Shown: positions 58,073 through 64,000 of the stretch, one piece after another
Layout: every line of letters begins with the position of its first letter
Numbering within the stretch: position 1 is the stretch's first letter
Assembly: GCA_964035575.1 (NCBI GenBank)
Contig: OZ037840.1
Span: 1,488,001 to 1,552,000 of the forward strand
Reading direction: 5' to 3'
Length of the DNA stretch: 64,000 bases
Source: Rhynchopus sp. YZ270_cl-10
Lineage: Eukaryota > Euglenozoa > Diplonemea > Diplonemida > Diplonemidae
Program-made: the position numbers and the translations under genes
The notes under the pieces: model-generated
Databases searched by the model: none
What the model saw: only the letters and a program-made list of their open reading frames with translations
Told to the model about the DNA's origin: nothing

Positions 58073-60091
58073 ATGGGGTGGCTCGAGGGTGTGCTGTCGC
58101 TGGATGGGACATTGGATGGGAAGGTGCGCAAGAAGCGGACACTGTTCCTGCTGTTCATGTGTGTGGTGGCAGCCTTCTCTGGGGTTGGGCTGCTCAGCTA
58201 CTCCTCGCAAGGGGTGTCGGAGCGTGTGGTGTCGGTGCTGTCGCTGTTGGTGATGTTCGTGATGAGTCTGTTTGCTATTGTCTGGATGTTGTGCAGGCGC
58301 CCTCTCGTGCAGGGATTGGTGCACGTCTCAGGAGGTGTGTTAGCGGTGTCCATCCTCTTTCAAGACCTGTCGGCACGAAGCACTTCAGACACCTCGTGGC
58401 CTTTGCTTGTGCTTGTTGTGGACTTCCTGCTTGTGATGCAAGCGAATGAGCGCTTTGTCTCCGTTCTCGTTGCTGTCACGTTGTGCTATTTGTTGCTCAT
58501 AGCTTTTGAAAGTACCCTCAGGTTTGGGATGTTGGACCTGCCCGGCTTGGTGCCGCAGGAGGGTGAAAGGGGGAGGAGGGAAATCGGTTTCATAAAAGCA
58601 GACTGCACGTCTCTCCCGTGTGCGGTGCCAGTAGGACTGACCGTGCGGTACTTCTTGGCAGCTGCAGGGGTCTTTGTGATTGACTTCATCACAACACGAG
58701 GCTTTGCACGTGATGTTCAGGAAGAGCAGGCATCAATGGAGCGGACGATCAACGCTGTGCAGGAGATCGCCTCACTGCTTGCTGGGTACGACGTGGAGCA
58801 GGTGGCGGAGCTGCTGAAGGCGCATGAGGGTGACCTGCCTGAGGGGATGACAGCAGCATTGAGGGGATTGGAGGAGAACCTGCGGAAGTACCGTCCGTAC
58901 CTCCCTGCTGCGCTGTTTGAGGTGGATGAGGACGGTGTGCAGCAGCCGACTGTGGCACCGCCTGGGCTTGACAGCGAGACAGCAACAATTGTGTTCACAG
59001 ACATCCGTGCGTCGACGTCGATCTGGGAGAGCGCACCTGAGGGGATGCGTGCTGGACTGCAGATCCACAATGCTGTGGTGCGTGATGTGATGCGGATGTG
59101 TGGTGGGTACGAGGTGAAGACCATTGGCGACGCATTCATGATTGCTTTTGCGTCCACTTGCGACGGTGTGGCGTTTGGGTTGCGTGTGCAGGAACGTCTT
59201 TTCGAAGCAGACTGGCCTGCATCTCTGCTTGAGGATGCACCAATCTGTTCTCGTCAGGGGTCGCTGTGGGGTGGACTAACTGTTCGCATTGGTGTGAACA
59301 CTGGCCCTGTGACTGTGGAGCAGAACACACTGACGGGACGGACAGACTACCTTGGACACACAGTGAACGTTGCGTCACGCCTTGAGAGCACATGCACACC
59401 TGGTGCTGTGGCTTTGCCCAATGACCTGTGGAGTTCTGAGTCCTGGTCGTGCAGTGCTGTTGTTGGTGCGCCAGAAGCAGTTCACTTGAAGGGTGTGTCA
59501 GGGAGCACTTTAGTGTGCTGTGTGTGGCCTGTCTCACTTGGGGGACGAAGGGAGACACCACTTTGCGAGTGTTCCAGTGAGGAGTCGGACAAGAGTCAAA
59601 GTTTGTCAGACACGTCGAGAAGTATTTCCTCCACGCACAGCTTGCTGTTGACACACCCGACCCACCAGGTATCCGGCACTGTGGGAGTTGCACAGCTTGC
59701 AGTGGGTGACGTGGGACACAACACAGCTTTCCCACGAATGAGCTCCGGACTCACGACACTGACGATTGCACTGGAGCAGAGCGGAGGGAGCCTGGTGACG
59801 CTGCTTGGGAACTGTGTGTGTGTTGGGTGGAACGTGTCGCGTTCTGCACCTGCACACATGGAGAACGCGATACGTTTTGTGCAGCGCATGTCTGTGAAGT
59901 CTGCACTGAACGGGGCTGGACTTGCAAGTGGTCCTGTGCAACACGGGGATGTTGGTTCACGGAGACAGCGCTTTGTGACTGTGATGGGGGATGTTGTGCG
60001 TCGGAGTTGGGCGCTGTGCGAGGAGGCTGTGCGTGACGGGGTCGTGTGTCTGTACGAGCCTCCTGATGGCAACACTGCCGTGTGCACTTGA
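58073..60091 (+). CDS. Six-TM adenylate cyclase, gene B, with shifted C-terminus
   Basis: A 672-residue near-copy of gene A. The membrane region, linker and active cyclase domain are almost identical, with all catalytic residues kept (FTDIRAST, KTIGDAF, TDYLGHTVNVASRLE). Differences cluster between the two cyclase domains, where B lacks a ~15-residue Arg/Ser stretch, and at the end. A 2-bp deletion near 60068 turns the last ~33 residues of A into DGNTAVCT and a stop, so the tail ending VVEPDNKERNNVF in A is lost. The equivalent DNA continues downstream as untranslated sequence. High identity in coding and flanking DNA points to recent tandem duplication or gene conversion. Confidence 0.85.
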   Translation: MGWLEGVLSLDGTLDGKVRKKRTLFLLFMCVVAAFSGVGLLSYSSQGVSERVVSVLSLLVMFVMSLFAIVWMLCRRPLVQGLVHVSGGVLAVSILFQDLSARSTSDTSWPLLVLVVDFLLVMQANERFVSVLVAVTLCYLLLIAFESTLRFGMLDLPGLVPQEGERGRREIGFIKADCTSLPCAVPVGLTVRYFLAAAGVFVIDFITTRGFARDVQEEQASMERTINAVQEIASLLAGYDVEQVAELLKAHEGDLPEGMTAALRGLEENLRKYRPYLPAALFEVDEDGVQQPTVAPPGLDSETATIVFTDIRASTSIWESAPEGMRAGLQIHNAVVRDVMRMCGGYEVKTIGDAFMIAFASTCDGVAFGLRVQERLFEADWPASLLEDAPICSRQGSLWGGLTVRIGVNTGPVTVEQNTLTGRTDYLGHTVNVASRLESTCTPGAVALPNDLWSSESWSCSAVVGAPEAVHLKGVSGSTLVCCVWPVSLGGRRETPLCECSSEESDKSQSLSDTSRSISSTHSLLLTHPTHQVSGTVGVAQLAVGDVGHNTAFPRMSSGLTTLTIALEQSGGSLVTLLGNCVCVGWNVSRSAPAHMENAIRFVQRMSVKSALNGAGLASGPVQHGDVGSRRQRFVTVMGDVVRRSWALCEEAVRDGVVCLYEPPDGNTAVCT

Positions 60092-60590
60092 AGACGTTCT
60101 TGTCCAGCACAAGGGATCAAACTACAGAGTCGTCGAGCCAGACAACAAAGAACGGAACAACGTGTTTTAGCGAGGTTACTGATGGAGGGTACAAGGTGAC
60201 AGGGACATTTCGCGATGTGACCTTGAGGGGTTGTGTCTGAAACAAACGATGTTGTCATTGTCCAAACAATAACATGGACATCGTGTCTTGTGATGAAGGT
60301 GAGCCTTCTTTATTTTTATGTGATCGAAGGACAGTCGCAACTAGGATTCTGATGAACAGCATGCATTGTGCAGGTCTGAGCGGGGTTGTCTTTTACAAGC
60401 CTTACCTCTCGTTGTGTTGTCTTGTCTTGTATTGTGTGGGTGGTATTTGGGTATTTCCTGAGGCTGACGGGCCCATTGATGGTCAAAAAGCTCCTTTAAT
60501 AATCTCCATTGCCCGCTTTTCCCCATTTTGAACCACAAAAGGTACCCTCTCTCACAACATACACACACAGGAGTTACACGTATTTACACG
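60092..60590. other. Intergenic region, cyclase B to C
   Basis: Duplicate of the DNA after gene A up to about 60510, then a short leader and the shared ACAGGAGTTACACG and TATTTACACG before gene C. No gene. Confidence 0.6.
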
Positions 60591-62330
60591 ATGGGGTGGC
60601 TCGAGGGTGTGCTGTCGCTGGATGGGACATTGGATGGGAAGGTGCGCAAGAAGCGGACACTGTTCCTGCTGTTCATGTGTGTGGTGGCAGCCTTCTCTGG
60701 GGTTGGGCTGCTCAGCTACTCCTCGCAAGGGGTGTCGGAGCGTGTGGTGGCGGTGCTGTCGCTGTTGGTGATGTTCGTGATAAGTCTGTTTGCTATTGTC
60801 TGGATGCTGTGCAGGCGCCCTCTCGTGCAGGGATTGGTGCATGTCTCAGGAGGTGTGTTTGCAGTGTCCATACTCTTCCACGACCTGTCGGCACGAAGCG
60901 CCTCGGACACCTCGTGGCCTTTGCTTGTGCTTGTTGTGGACTTCCTGCTTGTGATGCAAGCGAATGAGCGCTTTGTCTCCGTTCTCGTTGCTGTCACGCT
61001 GTGCTACTTGTTGCTCATAGCTTTTGAAAGTACCCTCAGGTTTGGGATGTTGGACCTGCCCGGCTTGGTGCCGCAGGAGGGTGAAAGGGGGAGGAGAGAA
61101 ACCGTGCTCCTGTTATCAGACTGCACGTCTCTCCCGTGTGCGTTGCCAGTAGAAATGACAATGCGGTACTTCCTGGCAGCTGCATCCGTCTTCGTGCTGG
61201 ACTTCATCGCAACACGAGGATTTGCACGTGACGTTTTGAAGGAGCAGACATCAATGGAGCGGACGATCAACGCTGTGCAGGAGATCGCCTCACTGCTTGC
61301 GGGGTACGACGTGGAGCAGGTGGCGGAGCTGTTGGCAACACATGAACACGAGCTGCCTGCGGGGATGACAAAGGCACTGCGGAGGTTGGAGCAGAACCTG
61401 CGTGTGTACAAGGCGTACCTTCCTGCCACGTGTCTGCAGGAGGAGGGAAATAAATACACCGCATGTTCGCACGACAGTGTCTCCTCCACGATGGAAGGCA
61501 GGCACACCAGCACACACAGCTCAAAGCAAAGTACTGTACCGAAGCAAGAGGCGGTGGTCCGAGCCCTGGGTCTTGCCCCAGCCACGGCAACACTGTTGAC
61601 AGTGAACATCAAAGACACGTTGCGTATTGTGGAGGACGATAGTGCACGCTTCTCTGAGCTCTTCACAGAAGTCCTTCTGAACGCGTTGGGTGCAACAGCA
61701 GCAAGGCACGGGATGGTGGACGTCTTCGTGGGGGACAGGATCCACTGCTCATTCAACGTCTCACGGAGGTGTGCAAACCACGCCACCTCAGCACTGCATG
61801 CAGCAACAATGCTGTTTCGGACAAGCAGCAATGACTTGTCTGCACACTTCAACATCGGGATCGCGACTGGGAAGGTGCTGCGTGGTGACATGGGGTGTGA
61901 GGTGATGCGCCGCTTCAGCATGGTGGGTGCGCTTGTGCGTGACGTGCACCTCATTGAACGTGCAGGACGTGTGTTTGGCTGTGACGTGCTGTGCAACCGC
62001 ATCTGCTTCACTGAGACAGAATGCGAACACAACTTGCGTCTGATCCCCTGCAGGGTGGAAGTGTCACGGGGCTGCGAGACTGAGGTTGTGGCTGAGCTGG
62101 TGGTATCCGACGACGACGGAGATTCCACTGACAACGAATGGATGTACGTCATTGGCGACGAACGACGTTGGGATGCCTACAACACAGCGGTGCGTGGGTA
62201 TCTGGTGGGGACTGTGGCGGCAACTGAGGTGGCGGCACAGGCATTGAAGGCCGACTGTGATAGCAATTCAGTGACTGTTGTGCCAGGTGCGAGACTCGTT
62301 TTGAACCTTCCTGTGTATGACGACCTATGA
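60591..62330 (+). CDS. Six-TM protein with degenerate cyclase domain (gene C)
   Basis: 579 residues. The first ~165 residues, covering five membrane segments, are almost identical to genes A and B. Similarity then fades (GRRETVLLLSDCTS) and is weak beyond ~250. The active cyclase domain is absent. A single cyclase-like domain (~335-480) replaces it, with TVNIKDT where FTDIRAST is expected, VFVGDRI keeping one Asp, and GALVRDVHLIE without the catalytic Asn and Arg. It shares FNVSR...NHA with the second domain of A (WNVSR...AHM). Catalysis is therefore unlikely alone; it may pair with A or B as a regulatory subunit through the identical membrane part. The sharp break in identity suggests gene conversion of the 5' half. 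I started at 60591, the ATG aligned with A and B. Confidence 0.75.
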   Translation: MGWLEGVLSLDGTLDGKVRKKRTLFLLFMCVVAAFSGVGLLSYSSQGVSERVVAVLSLLVMFVISLFAIVWMLCRRPLVQGLVHVSGGVFAVSILFHDLSARSASDTSWPLLVLVVDFLLVMQANERFVSVLVAVTLCYLLLIAFESTLRFGMLDLPGLVPQEGERGRRETVLLLSDCTSLPCALPVEMTMRYFLAAASVFVLDFIATRGFARDVLKEQTSMERTINAVQEIASLLAGYDVEQVAELLATHEHELPAGMTKALRRLEQNLRVYKAYLPATCLQEEGNKYTACSHDSVSSTMEGRHTSTHSSKQSTVPKQEAVVRALGLAPATATLLTVNIKDTLRIVEDDSARFSELFTEVLLNALGATAARHGMVDVFVGDRIHCSFNVSRRCANHATSALHAATMLFRTSSNDLSAHFNIGIATGKVLRGDMGCEVMRRFSMVGALVRDVHLIERAGRVFGCDVLCNRICFTETECEHNLRLIPCRVEVSRGCETEVVAELVVSDDDGDSTDNEWMYVIGDERRWDAYNTAVRGYLVGTVAATEVAAQALKADCDSNSVTVVPGARLVLNLPVYDDL

Positions 62331-62650
62331 TGACCCATGCAATACAGTTTTTAAAGTACACTGTGACAAAAGGGGTTTTATTTTGAACAAGATACAACAA
62401 TAAGCTCGCGTTTCTTGAACAGATTTTATTTTCCGCCCAAAGTAAACACCACTTTTAATCACAAATAATATTTTCCTCTCCTTTTTTTCTTCCACACGCG
62501 CCGGTTTTTGTGTCTGCTATTTTTTTTTCAAAAAGCTTTCTATTTGATTTTTTTTTATGTGCCATCCTTCGATACCCGGTGCGTCCACAGAGGCCTTTTA
62601 CACTGACAACTACCAGATTTTTTTTCTACCTTCTTTCCATCGTGCAGGAC
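62331..62650. other. Intergenic region
   Basis: AT-rich 3' flank of gene C; nothing recognised. Confidence 0.4.
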
Positions 62651-62739
62651 TACCGTATTTGTAAAACAGGTCGAACTTCCAGAAAAATCCTGAAAAGGTC
62701 GAACATTATTACGGTCGATACTTTTGTACGAATACGGTA
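62651..62739. mobile_element. 89-bp MITE, second copy
   Basis: TACCGTATTTGTAAAAC...GTACGAATACGGTA. It carries the same GGTCGAACTTCCAGAAAAAT core as 31707-31795 in opposite orientation. The left end has more changes than the right. Confidence 0.75.
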
Positions 62740-63130
62740 TTCTCTCTTTGTCAACGTGGGGGTACCATACCACTCAACGCAGTGGGGAGGGACAGTTTCC
62801 TTTGGTAACGAGGGTTTCGCATCTCTACCTTGTGGCGTGTATCATTCTTTTGCCTTACTGGGGGTAGACCGTACAATAAATAGTTATTTTTATGACTTAC
62901 TTTGCTCTCATGTAGTGTGTGATGAGTACAGAATAGTACGGGGCTCAACACAGCAGACTAAAAAAACGTTTACTTTTTTTAGCAGGATTTTTGCTCATTT
63001 TTTTTTATTTTGGCTGTGAAGGCATTTGCACGACACATCTTGGTGGTACACACTCTTTGTAGACGATCTACCCTCTCTCTTGGCCCTTTACAACAAAGGA
63101 AACCTTTACAACAATTCCATAAGTAACAAA
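62740..63130. other. Intergenic region
   Basis: A + frame spans 62510-63019 through the MITE but has no recognisable domain, so I do not call it a gene. Confidence 0.4.
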
Positions 63131-63173
63131 TTGGGGTAGCTCCAAGGCGTGCTGTCGCTGGACGGGATATAGG
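63131..63173 (+). pseudogene. Fragment of a fourth cyclase copy
   Basis: TTGGGGTAGCTCCAAGGCG, then TGCTGTCGCTGGACGGGAT, aligns with the first ~43 coding bases of genes A-C (ATGGGGTGGCTCGAGGG, TGCTGTCGCTGGATGGGAC). It has an ATG-to-TTG change, a TGG-to-TAG stop and several other substitutions. A relic of the array's former right edge. Confidence 0.65.
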
Positions 63174-63180
63174 ACATTAC

Positions 63181-63231
63181 CCTAATGAACACCCTCCCTT
63201 TCCCCTCCCCCCACTCACCAACTCCCCCCAG
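63181..63231 (+). promoter_or_regulatory. Candidate splice or trans-splice acceptor before the kinase
   Basis: CCCTCCCTTTCCCCTCCCCC, then ACTCACCAACTCCCCCCAG, with AG at 63230-63231, 84 nt before the ATG. Confidence 0.3.
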
Positions 63232-63315
63232 GATCCCTCCCTACAAACCCATCATTCTTTCTACCCCTTTTTTACCAATTTCTTTCCACTCTTCTTTTCT
63301 ATCCTTTACTCACAA

Positions 63316-64000
63316 ATGTTTCGAAATGGTGTGAGCCAGGTGGACTTCGCACTTGCGGCACATGATAAGACCGGCCGCCCACACGCCCGCCGCCTCACCA
63401 GCATTGACGACGAATTCTGCCTCCACCCGCTGCCTGAGGACGCAGAACCGGGCTTGCTGGGGAAGGGCGGGTTTGGGGTGGTCAAACGGTACCGACGGCT
63501 GAACAAGGCGTGGCTGAAGCACATCCCCGAGGTGGCTGTGGCAGTGAAACGAATCGACAAATCACGACTCAAATCGTACACCGCTCTGAAGCACGTATGC
63601 GTCGAGATCGCTGTCCTCCGCCACTTCAAGCACGAAAATGTCATCAAGCTATACGACGTTGTCCACACAGCCGACGCAGTATACATGATCATGGAGTTGA
63701 TCGATGGGCACGACCTCTGGACCTTTCTGCGCAAGCAAGAAAACGGGCGTTTAAGTAGTGACAAAGCGGCGGTTGTGGTGAAACAGCTTTTCACTGCCTT
63801 AGAGTACATCCATTCGGCGAAGGTTGTGCACAGAGACATCAAGCTCGAAAACATCCTGATCGGCGCGAATCTCCACATCAAAGTCATCGACTTCGGCCTT
63901 GCGAAGTACTGTGGTAGCACCAACACCCTTGACGCAGCGCTGCCTCCACAAAGCCCGATTGGTGATCCTGCGGGGGGATCACCTATGGTTGCAAGCACTC
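63316..64000 (+). CDS. Serine/threonine protein kinase, 5' part
   Basis: The first 228 codons of a protein kinase, cut by the window edge; the frame is open throughout. A ~45-residue leader precedes the catalytic domain. LGKGGFGVV is the glycine loop, VAVKRI holds the ATP-binding Lys, CVEIAVLRHFKHENVIKLYDV holds the alpha-C Glu, VVHRDIKLENILI is the catalytic loop and VIDFGLAKYCG the metal-binding DFG. HRDIKLEN identifies a Ser/Thr kinase, most like the CAMK/AMPK groups. After DFG comes an unusually Pro/Ala/Ser-rich activation segment (TLDAALPPQSPIGDPAGG) before SPMVAST, longer than average. The substrate is unknown. The position beside cyclase genes hints at signalling but proves nothing. 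Confidence 0.92.
   Translation, partial: MFRNGVSQVDFALAAHDKTGRPHARRLTSIDDEFCLHPLPEDAEPGLLGKGGFGVVKRYRRLNKAWLKHIPEVAVAVKRIDKSRLKSYTALKHVCVEIAVLRHFKHENVIKLYDVVHTADAVYMIMELIDGHDLWTFLRKQENGRLSSDKAAVVVKQLFTALEYIHSAKVVHRDIKLENILIGANLHIKVIDFGLAKYCGSTNTLDAALPPQSPIGDPAGGSPMVAST

Noticed and set aside
62510-63019. 169-codon + frame
   Set aside because: Spans an 89-bp MITE and homopolymer runs; no recognisable domain.
63306-63998. 230-codon minus-strand frame
   Set aside because: It lies exactly antisense to the kinase, whose glycine loop, HRD and DFG motifs are clear on the + strand.

Overview
The window looks like nuclear DNA of a protist with long, apparently intronless genes, abundant transposons and many fold-back repeats. 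Every host gene I can support lies on the + strand, and several have a pyrimidine-rich tract ending in AG upstream of the start codon. Together with an ingi/L1Tc-style LINE (endonuclease-RT-RNase H), a VIPER-like tyrosine-recombinase retroelement and tandem arrays of near-identical genes, this suggests Euglenozoa (diplonemid or kinetoplastid relative, trans-splicing, co-directional transcription). That placement is an inference; no rRNA, tRNA or spliced-leader gene was recognised.

Layout. 1-5.4 kb: simple repeats, fold-back elements, a hAT transposase remnant and dispersed repeats. 5.46-8.44 kb: a signal-peptide, 5'-nucleotidase-like, transmembrane, nucleotide-cyclase-like receptor. 8.4-16.8 kb: repeats, a proline-rich protein with two zinc-finger-like motifs (10.98-12.30), a compact structured RNA candidate (12.50-12.60) and a TIR transposon (13.74-14.44). 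16.8-23.5 kb (minus): a LINE with ORF1 and ORF2 in one frame, separated by a single UGA. 23.5-37.8 kb: gene-free repeat territory with a fold-back element carrying a nested TTAA-flanked piggyBac-like insertion, a hAT-like element with a perfect 8-bp duplication, a 943-bp TIR element and two minisatellite or palindromic arrays. 37.8-41.4 kb: tandem duplication of a ubiquitin-like/beta-propeller gene, first copy broken. 41.9-43.2 kb: GH27 alpha-galactosidase. 43.2-51 kb: an array of TGTGATG minisatellite and ~310-335 bp units, one of them holding a whole-looking tyrosine-recombinase retroelement. 51.9-54.6 kb: GH78 alpha-L-rhamnosidase. 55.2-62.3 kb: three tandem six-TM nucleotide cyclase genes plus a fragment of a fourth. 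63.3 kb to the end: a protein kinase, cut by the window edge.

How the genes fit together. Two secreted glycosidases point to digestion of plant- or algal-type glycans outside the cell or in a vacuole. Four membrane proteins with cyclase homology and a kinase suggest cyclic-nucleotide signalling. One of them has a nucleotidase-like ectodomain that kept the nucleoside-site hallmarks but lost most metal-ligand motifs, as expected of a sensor rather than an enzyme.

The most unusual signal is a family of ~40-nt hairpins (core GAGAGGCTTAG, then TTCATCTTATAAAC and a poly-pyrimidine run) found at about ten sites, all on the + strand. Their layout (GTGA start, TATAAAC, T-run, AG) resembles a compact intron or an RNA-processing signal.
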